Positions 9,670 to 18,062 of a stretch of DNA of 64,000 nucleotides are shown piece by piece. Under the pieces are notes generated by a model, which searched no databases, was not told the origin of the DNA, and worked only from the letters and a program-made list of their open reading frames with translations. The stretch is from Gammaproteobacteria bacterium (GTDB lineage Bacteria > Pseudomonadota > Gammaproteobacteria > UBA4575), in the NCBI GenBank assembly GCA_022824965.1, contig JAJDYY010000008.1:513482-577481 (forward strand). Reading direction: 5' to 3'. A program made the translations under genes and the position numbers. Position 1 is the first letter of the stretch, and each line of letters begins with the position of its first letter.

Positions 9670-10542
9670 ATGAATCAGCCTTCAGAAAACCAGGAAATCG
9701 CGATATTCGGAGGCGGAAACATGGGGCAGGCCCTGATCGGCGGACTGCTGGACAGCGGATGGCCGCCCGATCAGATCACAGTCATCGACACCGACCCCTC
9801 GACAGGTTCCCTGCTGGAGAAAAATTTTCCGCAATGCCGCATATGTGCGCAGGCCGGGTCCGCACCGGCATCGGCACAGGCGGTCGTACTGGCAGTCAAG
9901 CCCCAGGTGATACGCCTCGTCTGCGAGCAGATTTCTGCACATTACCAATCGACTCGGCCCCTGATTGTTTCCATTGCCGCAGGCACGATGGTCCGGGACA
10001 TCGGCGCCTGGCTGGGCGAGGAATTCCCGGTCGTTCGCTGCATGCCCAATCTGCCTGTCCTGGTGCGCTGCGGGACTACGGGCCTGTTTGCAGGCCCGGA
10101 TGTATCGGAGACACAGCGGGTGCTGGCGGAGAGCATTCTTGCCAGTGTGGGCTTCACGCTGTGGCTGGAAGAAGAAACCCTGCTGGATGCGGTGACGGCT
10201 GTGTCCGGCAGCGGCCCGGCATATTTTTTCTTTCTGATCGAAGCCATCCTGGAGGCCGGCCAGTCCCTGGGCCTGAGCGCGGACCAAGCACGCCAGTTGA
10301 CTGTTCACACCGCCCTTGGCGCAGCCAGGCTGGTGGAGCAAGGTGACCAGGACCCGCATGCACTGCGCCGCGCCGTGACCTCAAAGGGAGGAACCACGGA
10401 AGCGGCCCTTGAGATTCTCGAGCAAGAGGGCGTGAAGAAAATCTTCGCTGCCGCGATCCGCAGCGCCGCACAAAAAGCCGAGTTGCTTTCCCGGTCAGCC
10501 ACGTCACCCACGAACAATAATTCCTCCGATGCGAACAAATAA
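9670..10542 (+). CDS. proC: pyrroline-5-carboxylate reductase
   Basis: Last step of proline synthesis, NAD(P)H-dependent. The 290 residues begin with the Rossmann motif IAIFGGGNMGQALIGG, contain AVKPQV, and the catalytic dimer-domain signature DAVTAVSGSGPAYFF with RRAVTSKGGTTEAAL towards the end. It starts 1 bp after the yggS stop, so it is co-transcribed. The C-terminus has an extra serine- and asparagine-rich tail of about ten residues. Confidence 0.96.
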   Translation: MNQPSENQEIAIFGGGNMGQALIGGLLDSGWPPDQITVIDTDPSTGSLLEKNFPQCRICAQAGSAPASAQAVVLAVKPQVIRLVCEQISAHYQSTRPLIVSIAAGTMVRDIGAWLGEEFPVVRCMPNLPVLVRCGTTGLFAGPDVSETQRVLAESILASVGFTLWLEEETLLDAVTAVSGSGPAYFFFLIEAILEAGQSLGLSADQARQLTVHTALGAARLVEQGDQDPHALRRAVTSKGGTTEAALEILEQEGVKKIFAAAIRSAAQKAELLSRSATSPTNNNSSDANK

Positions 10543-10545
10543 ACC

Positions 10546-11097
10546 ATGAATGCCCTGCTCAGCATCGCGGATTTCCTGGTTCATGTCCTGTTCACCCTGT
10601 ACGTGTACGCACTCATAATCCGCATGCTGCTGGGACTGACGCGGGCGGATTTCTACAACCCCTTTTCACAATCCATCCTGACGTTGACGAGCCCGGCGCT
10701 ACGGCCACTGCACAAGTGGATCCCCAATGCAGGCCGCGTGGATACAGCTGCGCTGCTGTTGATGGTCGCAGTCAAGTTTGCCGAGTTGGCGCTGCGCGGG
10801 CTTCTCGTGGGGAGAGCCGTCGATGCCGGAACCCTGCTTCTTGCGGCAGTATTCGGGGTCATTGATCTGGCACTGAACCTCTACATCTTTGCAATCATTG
10901 CACTGGTTGCAATCAGTTGGCTTGCTCCCCACCTCCATGGTCAGAACAATCCGTTTGTATCGGTGCTGCATTCCATCACGGCACCTCTCCTGCATCCAGC
11001 CAGAAGGATGATTCCACGGGTTGGAATGTTTGATTTTTCGACCTCAGCAGTATTGCTGGCACTGTTCTGCGCAAAAATATTCCTGCATTCACTGTGA
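10546..11097 (+). CDS. yggT: YggT family integral membrane protein
   Basis: Inner-membrane protein of 183 residues made of two YGGT repeats. The first covers about residues 5-95 and has RMLLGLTRADFYNPFSQ; the second, about 100-183, has HSITAPLLHPARRMIPR. Hydrophobic helices are evident in each half. Function is unknown in E. coli beyond an association with osmotic shock resistance. It starts 3 bp after proC and precedes metX by 88 bp. Confidence 0.92.
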   Translation: MNALLSIADFLVHVLFTLYVYALIIRMLLGLTRADFYNPFSQSILTLTSPALRPLHKWIPNAGRVDTAALLLMVAVKFAELALRGLLVGRAVDAGTLLLAAVFGVIDLALNLYIFAIIALVAISWLAPHLHGQNNPFVSVLHSITAPLLHPARRMIPRVGMFDFSTSAVLLALFCAKIFLHSL

Positions 11098-11185
11098 CCG
11101 GGCAGGACACACCCGCCTGTCGTATCATTGTGTGCGGTACATGCACTCATTACACTTACAAATTTAAACGGTAACCCCCCGCAAA

Positions 11186-12322
11186 GTGCCTGACTCAATT
11201 CCTGCGAATTCCGTTGGCCTGGTCGAGACCCAGTCTATTACCATCGATCAACCACTCGATCTGGATTGCGGTCGCACGCTTCCGGAATTCACGCTGGCCT
11301 ACGAGACGTACGGTGAATTAAACCCGCAGCGAAGCAATGCATTGCTGATCTGCCATGCGCTGTCGGGCGATCAGCACGCAGCGGGGTACCATAGTGTCGA
11401 TGACCGTAAGCCGGGCTGGTGGGACAACTGCATCGGACCTGGAAAGCCCTTTGACACGGACCGATTTTTCGTCGTCTCTCCCAACAATCTGGGAGGCTGC
11501 AAAGGCAGCAGCGGACCCACCAGCGTCAACCCGGACACCGGCAAACCGTTCGGGCCGGATTTTCCGCTGGTCACCGTCCACGACTGGGTTGTGAGCCAAA
11601 GCCACCTTGCGGACGCACTCGGCATCGAGCAGTGGGCTGCAGTGATCGGCGGCAGCCTGGGGGGCATGCAGGTCATGCAGTGGGCGATTGACTACCCGGA
11701 CCGCTTGCGCCAGGCGGTGGTGATCGCTGCTGCACCCAAGCTGACAGCGCAGAACATCGCGTTCAACGAAGTGGCGCGCCAAGCCATATTTTCTGATCCC
11801 GATTTTTATCAGGGACACTATTACGAGCGGGACACCCTGCCGCGTCGGGGACTCATGCTGGCGCGCATGCTGGGGCATATCACCTACCTCTCCGATCACG
11901 CCATGCGGGAAAAATTTGGTCGTGACTTGCGGGAAGGTACCCTCAATTTCGGTTTCGACGTGGAATTCCAGGTCGAGAGCTACCTGCGCTACCAGGGAAA
12001 ATCCTTCGTGGACCGATTCGATGCCAACACCTACCTGATCATGACCAAGGCACTCGATTACTTTGACCCCGCATTGAATTGCGACAATGACCTGTCACGG
12101 GCCTTCGAGCGCACCAGTGCAGATTTTCTGGTCGTTTCCTTCACCGGAGACTGGCGTTTTTCGCCTGCACGTTCTCGCGAGATCGTCCGTGCGCTGATTG
12201 CAGCAAAAAAGAAGGTCAGTTACGTGGAAATTGAGGCCGAACTCGGACATGATGCCTTCCTGACTGCGATTCCCGAATACCACAATGTCTTGCGCAGCTA
12301 CATCAATGCCCTCCAGACATGA
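11186..12322 (+). CDS. metX: homoserine O-acyltransferase MetX
   Basis: Alpha/beta-hydrolase fold enzyme of 378 residues that acylates homoserine, the entry to methionine. Nucleophile elbow [12 protein letters not shown] (serine near residue 154), aspartate in FTGDWRFSP and histidine in ELGHDAFLT complete the triad. The reading frame begins with GTG; no other start fits the family N-terminus. In gammaproteobacteria with a metX-metW pair the acyl donor is often succinyl-CoA, but the sequence alone does not let me choose acetyl or succinyl. metW follows with an ATGA overlap. Confidence 0.93.
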   Translation: MPDSIPANSVGLVETQSITIDQPLDLDCGRTLPEFTLAYETYGELNPQRSNALLICHALSGDQHAAGYHSVDDRKPGWWDNCIGPGKPFDTDRFFVVSPNNLGGCKGSSGPTSVNPDTGKPFGPDFPLVTVHDWVVSQSHLADALGIEQWAAVIGGSLGGMQVMQWAIDYPDRLRQAVVIAAAPKLTAQNIAFNEVARQAIFSDPDFYQGHYYERDTLPRRGLMLARMLGHITYLSDHAMREKFGRDLREGTLNFGFDVEFQVESYLRYQGKSFVDRFDANTYLIMTKALDYFDPALNCDNDLSRAFERTSADFLVVSFTGDWRFSPARSREIVRALIAAKKKVSYVEIEAELGHDAFLTAIPEYHNVLRSYINALQT

Positions 12323-12933
12323 GCATATCCTTACGACCTGACCTGGAAATTATCTGTGAGTGGATCCAGCCCGGCGCCCACATCTTGGATCTCGGCTGCG
12401 GGGACGGCACCTTGCTTACACACCTGCGACAGACCCGCAATGTGACAGGCTATGGCCTGGAAATCGATATCGCGAACGTGCAGCAATGTATCGACAGCGG
12501 GATTCCCGTCATCCAGACCAACCTGGACAAGGGGATCACCGAGTTCTTTGAGGAGCACTCCTTCAACTACGTGGTCATGACCCACACGCTGCAGGCCATC
12601 CATCAGCCCGGTGATCTGCTCGATGAGATGCTGCGTATCGGCCAGGAAGGGATCGTGACCTTTCCCAATTTCGCCCACTGGAAAAGCCGCGTACAGCTCG
12701 CACTGGGCGGGTATATGCCTGTCACGCGGGCGCTGCCCAATGAATGGCACGACACCCCCAACATCCATCTGTGCTCGATCCAGGATTTTGAAGCCCTGTG
12801 TGACAAAAGGGGCATCCGGATACTCCAGCGGGCCGCGGTCACCCATGCCAGCCGCACCGGAGGGAAAACCCGCCTATGGCCCAACCTGTTCGGGGAAAGC
12901 GCGATTTACCGATTCTGCAAATCAGGCTCCTAG
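12319..12933 (+). CDS. metW: methionine biosynthesis protein MetW
   Basis: Class I SAM-methyltransferase-fold protein of 204 residues. Motif I is [12 protein letters not shown]; the family hallmarks [13 protein letters not shown] and [16 protein letters not shown] are present. MetW pairs with MetX and is thought to be needed for or to stimulate homoserine acylation. It overlaps the metX stop by 4 bp, so the two are translationally coupled, and it ends this + strand run of genes. Confidence 0.95.
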   Translation: MSISLRPDLEIICEWIQPGAHILDLGCGDGTLLTHLRQTRNVTGYGLEIDIANVQQCIDSGIPVIQTNLDKGITEFFEEHSFNYVVMTHTLQAIHQPGDLLDEMLRIGQEGIVTFPNFAHWKSRVQLALGGYMPVTRALPNEWHDTPNIHLCSIQDFEALCDKRGIRILQRAAVTHASRTGGKTRLWPNLFGESAIYRFCKSGS

Positions 12934-13235
12934 CGCCTGCACGACGCAGAGACTGACCGCATGGAGTCCCCGCCAGGCCCCCGGTTTTCTGCATTTCCCT
13001 GCAAACGGAACCCCGCCAAGCGGCCTCACACCACTTATCGATGTCCATTCCCGGACTTGCAGACACTCGCACCAGAACACGGGGTTGGTCCGGATGATAA
13101 AGCGACGGTTTTTCATTACAATGCTGCGAAAAGCTAACTGTTCCTACATTGCGATCATGGTCACCGCCAGCTATTCGATGCCTGATTGTGGAACTGTGCC
13201 CGATCTCATTTACTGATGACTAAGGATGACACTAC
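12934..13235. other. 302-bp intergenic region without a recognisable gene
   Basis: Between metW and the HU-like gene. Short open frames exist but none has a ribosome site or recognisable protein. A TACAAT hexamer at about 13119-13124 may be the -10 element for the downstream HU-like gene; no convincing -35 is visible. I found no terminator hairpin with a T-run behind metW. Confidence 0.4.
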
Positions 13236-13559
13236 ATGGCCACTTCCAGATCTGATAAGAAACCCCCTACAAAAACAGCAATATTAAGCGGGATCGCGAA
13301 GGAGACGGATCTATCTCGCAAACAGGTCGCCTCCGTACTTGAGTCGCTTGAAGGCATGATCGCAAAAGAGTTGAAGCCACGGGGCGCCGGATGTTTCAAC
13401 CTCCCGGGCCTGCTGAAAATCAAGGTGGTCAAGAAGCCGGCCAAAAGGGCACGCAAGGGCATCAATCCCTTTACCGGTGAAGAGATGACTTTCAAGGCCA
13501 AACCGGCCAGCAAGTCCGTGCGGGTTCTGCCCCTGAAGAAGCTCAAAGGTATGGTCTGA
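13236..13559 (+). CDS. HU-family (histone-like) DNA-binding protein
   Basis: Basic protein of 107 residues, lysine-rich, with the HU/IHF fold: an N-terminal helical part (ILSGIAKETDLSRKQVASVL), the beta-arm region FNLPGLLKIKVVKKPAKRAR and the GINPFTGEEMTFKAKPASKSV segment that replaces the usual GRNPQTG motif. It probably bends or compacts DNA. It is longer than canonical HU (90 residues) because of N- and C-terminal basic extensions. Not an obvious HupA or HupB, so no symbol is given. Confidence 0.9.
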   Translation: MATSRSDKKPPTKTAILSGIAKETDLSRKQVASVLESLEGMIAKELKPRGAGCFNLPGLLKIKVVKKPAKRARKGINPFTGEEMTFKAKPASKSVRVLPLKKLKGMV

Positions 13560-13592
13560 CAGGATGGACACGGAAGTGGCCGTCTGCTGCTC

Positions 13593-14048
13593 CTAGTCCA
13601 GGTCCTCCAACACTTCCAGCTTGGTCTGAATGAAGGTGCTGTGCGGCAGGTACAGCAGGTCGGCGATCTTTCGAATCTGATACTCCTCGTACTTGTCGAG
13701 CCTGCGATCGGCATAGGCCGTTTTCCACAGGTCCAGCAACAGTCTTTTTTTCTCCTCCGGTGTACAGCCGTCATTGATGATCTTCACGAACGGATAGATC
13801 GAGACATGATGCTCCTGCTCGGAAAGTGCCAAATCCACCAGGTTCTGCACCTCCTGTTTGGAAAAATCAAACCTTTCTGCCAACGCACCGACGATGGTCC
13901 GCAATTCCTCTTCCTGAACGTCAAAATCCGCCCGACTTACTTCCAGCAGCAAGACCGCCGTAGCCAGATGCATGATGTGGTCATCATCCAGCACCTCGCG
14001 TTGCGGCTTGATCTTCTTTTTGACGAAGGCAGTAACCGACTCGAACAT
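13593..14048 (-). CDS. TerB-family tellurite-resistance-like protein
   Basis: Acidic, all-helical protein of 151 residues with the TerB (DjlA N-terminal-like) pattern: HLATAVLLLEVSRADFDVQE contains the first conserved acidic metal-binding pair, and the second repeat has LLLDLWKTAYADRRLDKYEE. Isolated TerB domains are common in proteobacteria and do not by themselves imply tellurite resistance. It ends 2 bp before hspQ's stop-side neighbour, so it is probably co-transcribed with hspQ. Confidence 0.85.
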   Translation of the reverse strand: MFESVTAFVKKKIKPQREVLDDDHIMHLATAVLLLEVSRADFDVQEEELRTIVGALAERFDFSKQEVQNLVDLALSEQEHHVSIYPFVKIINDGCTPEEKKRLLLDLWKTAYADRRLDKYEEYQIRKIADLLYLPHSTFIQTKLEVLEDLD

Positions 14049-14050
14049 TT

Positions 14051-14362
14051 TCAGTTGCTGTTCCGGTAACTGCGATAGGACCCTTCTTCAAAACCGTCAA
14101 AATACTCTTCGGTCAGGGGGTGGATGATCGGGGCAGGCGAGGCATCCGGCTCCAGATGCTGCTCTGCAACATAGGTGGTCATCAACTGTCCGTCAACCAG
14201 CACATGGTACCAGGGCTTGTCCTTGGGTGGCCTTGATCTTGCCACCTGTTCATACCACTGGTCCGTACCACTGTACTCCGCGTCCACATCAAAAATGACA
14301 CCCCTGTAATTGAACTTTTTATGCACGATCACCTGACCGATTGAAAACTGCGCCTGAAACAT
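14051..14362 (-). CDS. hspQ: heat shock protein HspQ
   Basis: Hemimethylated-DNA-binding YccV-like protein of 103 residues; in E. coli HspQ is a heat-shock protein, a specificity factor for the Lon protease, and affects DnaA stability. Family motifs: FSIGQVIVHKKFNYRGVIFD, KPWYHVLVDG and YVAEQHLEPD. It lies directly upstream of the TerB-like gene (2 bp apart). No clear heat-shock promoter is visible in the upstream 200 bp. Confidence 0.92.
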   Translation of the reverse strand: MFQAQFSIGQVIVHKKFNYRGVIFDVDAEYSGTDQWYEQVARSRPPKDKPWYHVLVDGQLMTTYVAEQHLEPDASPAPIIHPLTEEYFDGFEEGSYRSYRNSN

Positions 14363-14565
14363 GCCTTGTACTCCTCGGCTGCGGGGACGGGTTGAATGGC
14401 CGACTCATCGTATGCTACCGCAATTGCTGTACCTGCTGAACCGGTTTGGAACCTGCCCCGTTCCCGGCAGTATGAGATGGTATATGGTTCCAAATCTGTT
14501 AGGCTATATTTGAACCTGGTAATCAAATTCAAGAAAGCCCGATACACTACCCGGACCGTCTCGAC

Positions 14566-14850
14566 ATGACCAGCAGAAGCAAGGAACAACGCATACTCGT
14601 CGTCATGCGGAAGCTGCTGGCGCAGATCGTGCGGGATACAACTCCGGGACCGGGTGTCCGCCACCCCCTGAGTGAACAGACGATCAAGGACATCCGTGAC
14701 TGCTTCAGCCTGATTGCAGCCCGGGAGCGCGAACTGATCGAGGAAACCGGGATTGAAAACAAGGATCGGCCTCATTTTGCCGACAAGCCACAGACTTCAA
14801 CCGTCCTCAAATTCAAACCGCCGCCCAAAAAGTCAACGGATGATGACTGA
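14566..14850 (+). CDS. conserved hypothetical protein, 94 aa
   Basis: Small charged protein without signal peptide or membrane segment. The first 70 residues are predicted mainly helical; the end is a lysine/proline-rich tail (FKPPPKKS). I do not recognise the family with certainty. It is 21 bp upstream of the cysteine-cluster protein on the same strand and shares the base composition of its neighbours, so it is likely real and co-transcribed. Confidence 0.65.
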   Translation: MTSRSKEQRILVVMRKLLAQIVRDTTPGPGVRHPLSEQTIKDIRDCFSLIAARERELIEETGIENKDRPHFADKPQTSTVLKFKPPPKKSTDDD

Positions 14851-14871
14851 TCCGGCAGCACATTCGAGCCC

Positions 14872-15288
14872 ATGGAACGCCTCGCCGACATCAAGGTAAA
14901 GCTTGAGCCGGGCATCGAGATTTCGGCCGAGAATAAATGCGGCTACTGCACCAACTCGTATTGCTGCACCTATGTGACCGAAGAACTTATCACGCCGCGA
15001 AGCAAGCAGGACTACGAACACCTGCTTTGGCAGGTGTCACATGAAGGCGTGGAGGTATACAGGGACGACGAAGGCTGGTGGCTGATGGTTTCGGGGCGCT
15101 GCTCACATCTTCAGAGCGACGGCCGCTGTGGCATCTACGAGGTGCGCCCGCAGATCTGCCGAGACCACAGCAACGACTACTGCGAATTCGATGCCCCGGT
15201 AGAAAACGACTATGAGCTGCACTTTCCTGACTATGAAACTTTGCTCAAGTATTGCAAGAAGCGCTTCAAGCGCTGGGGCAGGGGCTAG
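14872..15288 (+). CDS. YkgJ-type cysteine-cluster (putative metal-binding) protein
   Basis: Protein of 138 residues with the CxxCC-type cluster typical of the zinc/iron-chelating YkgJ domain: CGYCTNSYCCTY (about residues 23-34), a middle cysteine in GRCSHL, and RCGIYEVRPQICRDH followed by YC. The arrangement suggests Fe-S or zinc binding; the biological role of the family is not known. It converges with the HAD phosphatase gene, whose stop lies 1 bp away. Confidence 0.82.
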   Translation: MERLADIKVKLEPGIEISAENKCGYCTNSYCCTYVTEELITPRSKQDYEHLLWQVSHEGVEVYRDDEGWWLMVSGRCSHLQSDGRCGIYEVRPQICRDHSNDYCEFDAPVENDYELHFPDYETLLKYCKKRFKRWGRG

Positions 15289-15951
15289 TCAGGCCGGCAT
15301 GATCTCGGCAAAATCCGAAATGGCCTCATACGGCAAGGCGTCTCGTGTAGGCTTGGAGCTGTCAGGCTGTCGAATCGTGATCAGGTGACGGATGCCATAG
15401 CTTTCCGCAGCGGCCAACACCTCCAGATTATCATCGATCAGCAGGGTCGATTCCGGGTCAAACGGGAAGGAATGCATCATCTTGCTCCAGAAGCCCTGCT
15501 GTTCTTTGGGACAGCCAAAGTGATGGGAGGAAATGACCTGGTCAAAGTACGATTCGATGGGTACACAACTCATTTTCACTGAAATACTGTCGGGGTGCGC
15601 ATTGGTCACCAGGGCAACCTGTTTCTCGGCCGCCACCAGCCTTCCCAGGAACTGCTCCACATGGGGGAAAATCCGGATACGCCAGGCAATTTCGTGCTTC
15701 AATGCTGCGACATCGATATCCAGTTCGTTCGTCCAGTAATCCGTGCAATACCAATCCAGTGTGCCGGCTTTTCCTTTATAATAGGACTGCAAAAGTTCCC
15801 TGGCATGACTGAATTCCATCTGGTTCTTCTGGCTGTACCTCAAGGGTAGGTATCGTTGCCAGAAATACGAGTCAAAACTCAGATCCAGCAGGGTGCCGTC
15901 CATGTCCAGAAAGACGGTTTTAATTTCTCCCCAGGCAGCAGACACAGGCAT
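15289..15951 (-). CDS. yrfG: HAD-superfamily GMP/IMP nucleotidase (YrfG-like)
   Basis: HAD hydrolase of 220 residues from the ATG at 15951. Motif I is VFLDMDGTLLDL, motif II is ALVTNAH, motif III/IV STLLIDDNLEVL. The YrfG-type cap contains FWQRYLPLRYSQKN. In E. coli YrfG dephosphorylates GMP and IMP. A longer start at 16020 would overlap the divergent cysQ start, so 15951 is chosen; that leaves 34 bp between the two divergent genes, a shared promoter region. Confidence 0.85.
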   Translation of the reverse strand: MPVSAAWGEIKTVFLDMDGTLLDLSFDSYFWQRYLPLRYSQKNQMEFSHARELLQSYYKGKAGTLDWYCTDYWTNELDIDVAALKHEIAWRIRIFPHVEQFLGRLVAAEKQVALVTNAHPDSISVKMSCVPIESYFDQVISSHHFGCPKEQQGFWSKMMHSFPFDPESTLLIDDNLEVLAAAESYGIRHLITIRQPDSSKPTRDALPYEAISDFAEIMPA

Positions 15952-15985
15952 AGACAAGGAATCTCCGAACAAGTAATTGCTGGTA

Positions 15986-16810
15986 ATGGACCCGGATTCT
16001 GCACAGCTTGAAGCGCTCATTGCTCCGGTCTGCGATATTGTAAAGCAGGCTGGTCAAGAGGTCATGAAAATTTATCTTGCGGGGTTCGAGATCGAGGAGA
16101 AAGAGGACCGCTCGCCGTGCACCACGGCAGACCTCGCTTCCCACCGCCTGATTTGCCAGCAGTTGAAGACCCTGACACCGGACATACCCGTGCTCTCGGA
16201 AGAATCGGCTTCGATCCCGTATTCCCAAAGGATGAAGTGGAAGCGCTACTGGCTGATAGACCCGCTGGACGGGACCCGTGAATTCATCAAGAAAAACGGT
16301 GAGTTTACCGTGAACGTTGCCCTGGTCATCGATCATGTAGCCCACCTCGGTGCGGTCTACCTGCCAGTGCAAGACATCTGTTATTACGCAGCCACAGGAC
16401 ATGGAGCCTTCAAGCGCGAACGGGAACAAGCTGCAGGCAGGATCAGGACCCGTTTTTCCACACCCGATGCCATCCCGACGATATGTGGCAGCCGATCCCA
16501 TGCCGGTCGCTCACTGCAAGCCTTGCTGGCACAGATCGGTGACCATGAACTGATCAGTGTCGGAAGCTCGATCAAGACCTGTCTGGTCGCAGAAGGCACG
16601 GCAGACCTCTATCCCCGGTTCGGACCCACTTCCGAATGGGATACGGCGGCCGCTCACTGCATCGTACAAGAAGCAGGAGGCGCGCTGGTCGATACCCGGC
16701 TAAGGACTGTGCGCTACAACACGAAGGACTCGTTGCTGAATCCGTCCTTTATCGTGTTTGGAAGCCTGAATGACCGCTGGCGGGACATGCTGTTGCAGCC
16801 GAGCTCGTGA
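15986..16810 (+). CDS. cysQ: 3'(2'),5'-bisphosphate nucleotidase CysQ
   Basis: Inositol-monophosphatase-fold phosphatase of 274 residues that turns 3'-phosphoadenosine 5'-phosphate into AMP, supporting sulfate assimilation. Metal site residues are in LSEESAS and the signature WLIDPLDGTREF; the second signature is EWDTAAAHCIVQEAGG. ATG 15986 is the likely start. Divergent from yrfG, as in several gammaproteobacteria. Confidence 0.93.
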   Translation: MDPDSAQLEALIAPVCDIVKQAGQEVMKIYLAGFEIEEKEDRSPCTTADLASHRLICQQLKTLTPDIPVLSEESASIPYSQRMKWKRYWLIDPLDGTREFIKKNGEFTVNVALVIDHVAHLGAVYLPVQDICYYAATGHGAFKREREQAAGRIRTRFSTPDAIPTICGSRSHAGRSLQALLAQIGDHELISVGSSIKTCLVAEGTADLYPRFGPTSEWDTAAAHCIVQEAGGALVDTRLRTVRYNTKDSLLNPSFIVFGSLNDRWRDMLLQPSS

Positions 16811-16839
16811 TAGCAAAACGGTACGGCAACTTGCGTCAG

Positions 16840-17862
16840 TCAGGAATCCCAGCCTTGCAGGACAATCTTGCCGATTGTATGCCGGTTTTCAATCTCGGCA
16901 TGGGCGGCCTTGAGGTTTTTTGCATTGATGGGTTCCAGCACCTTGTTGACGGTGGTACGGACCGTGCCCTCATCCACCAGGGCGGCCACACGGTGAAGCA
17001 GGTGATGCTGTTCAATCATGTCTTCGGTCTCGTACATGGAACGGGTGAACATGAACTCCCAGACGAAAGTCGCGCTTTTGCTTTTTAACGTGCCAAGGTC
17101 CACGTAGGCCGCCGTTTCCACGATGGAACAAATTTTCCCCTGGGGTGCAATCACAGCCGCCATGGTCTGCCAGTACTTGTCCGTATCATTCAGACACAGG
17201 ATGAACTCATAGCCGTCAATTCCCAGTTGACCCACCTGCTCGGGAATGTCCAGATAGTGATTGATCACATGGTCTGCGCCCAATTCCTTGCACCACTTCC
17301 GTGACTCGGGCCGGGAAGCCGTAACCGTTACGGTCAGCTTGGCAACCTGCTTGGCAAACTGCGTGGCAACGGAACCTACACCGCCCGCACCCCCGATGAT
17401 GAGAAGCTGCCGGCCCCGGTCTGATCCATCCGCAGCAATCCCCAGGCGGTCAAACAGGGACTCCCAGGCAGTGATACTGGTCAGTGGCAGGGCAGCGGCC
17501 TGGGGGAAATCCAGGCGTTGCGGCTTGCCACCCGCGATGCGCTCGTCGACCAGATGAAACTCGCTGTTGCAACCCGGGCGGGTGAAGTCTCCGGCATAGA
17601 ACACCTCATCTCCAGGCTGAAACAGCGTCACATCCGAACCCACAGCTTCCACTACACCTGCGGCATCCCAGCCCAGAATGCGCGGAGCGTCCTCCACCTT
17701 GTCTTGCGGGGCGCGCATTTTCGTATCCACAGGATTTACAGAAATGGCCTGCACCCTGACCAGGAGTTCCCGGCCCACAGGTCGGGGGGCGTCAATTTCC
17801 AGGTCCAGCAGTGAATCGGCTTCATCAATGGGCAGATACTTATACAGACCGACGGCTTTCAA
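16840..17862 (-). CDS. zinc-binding alcohol dehydrogenase / quinone oxidoreductase family
   Basis: Medium-chain dehydrogenase/reductase of 340 residues. N-terminal GroES-like domain begins MKAVGLYKYLPI; the nucleotide-binding motif is LLIIGGAGGVGSVATQFAKQ (about residues 153-172). Structural zinc cysteines are absent, as in the quinone-reductase-like branch that acts on NADPH and small enones. Substrate unknown. A pair of 10-bp direct repeats (17911-17934) lies in its promoter region. Confidence 0.85.
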   Translation of the reverse strand: MKAVGLYKYLPIDEADSLLDLEIDAPRPVGRELLVRVQAISVNPVDTKMRAPQDKVEDAPRILGWDAAGVVEAVGSDVTLFQPGDEVFYAGDFTRPGCNSEFHLVDERIAGGKPQRLDFPQAAALPLTSITAWESLFDRLGIAADGSDRGRQLLIIGGAGGVGSVATQFAKQVAKLTVTVTASRPESRKWCKELGADHVINHYLDIPEQVGQLGIDGYEFILCLNDTDKYWQTMAAVIAPQGKICSIVETAAYVDLGTLKSKSATFVWEFMFTRSMYETEDMIEQHHLLHRVAALVDEGTVRTTVNKVLEPINAKNLKAAHAEIENRHTIGKIVLQGWDS

Positions 17863-17910
17863 TATTTTTCTCCATTATTTCCGAACCAAGGATACAGACA
17901 CTCTTCACCC

Positions 17911-17934
17911 GAATATATAACCTTGAATATATAA
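17911..17934. repeat. two direct GAATATATAA repeats, promoter region
   Basis: Ten-base direct repeats at 17911-17920 and 17925-17934, 14 bp apart start to start, about 50 bp upstream of the alcohol dehydrogenase start. On the minus strand each reads TTATATATTC, so they contain possible -10-like TATATT sequences. They may be an operator or an AT-rich promoter. Confidence 0.35.
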
Positions 17935-18062
17935 AGGCATTGTCACAGCAGCGTTGCATACCTATGAAACTTCCGCTGTATATCCCAGGTTTCAGGGAGA
18001 AAGATCGCCTGAATAATCCGGGCCACGAGGAAGTCTGCCGGCACCCCGCCGGTGGTGCGGAT

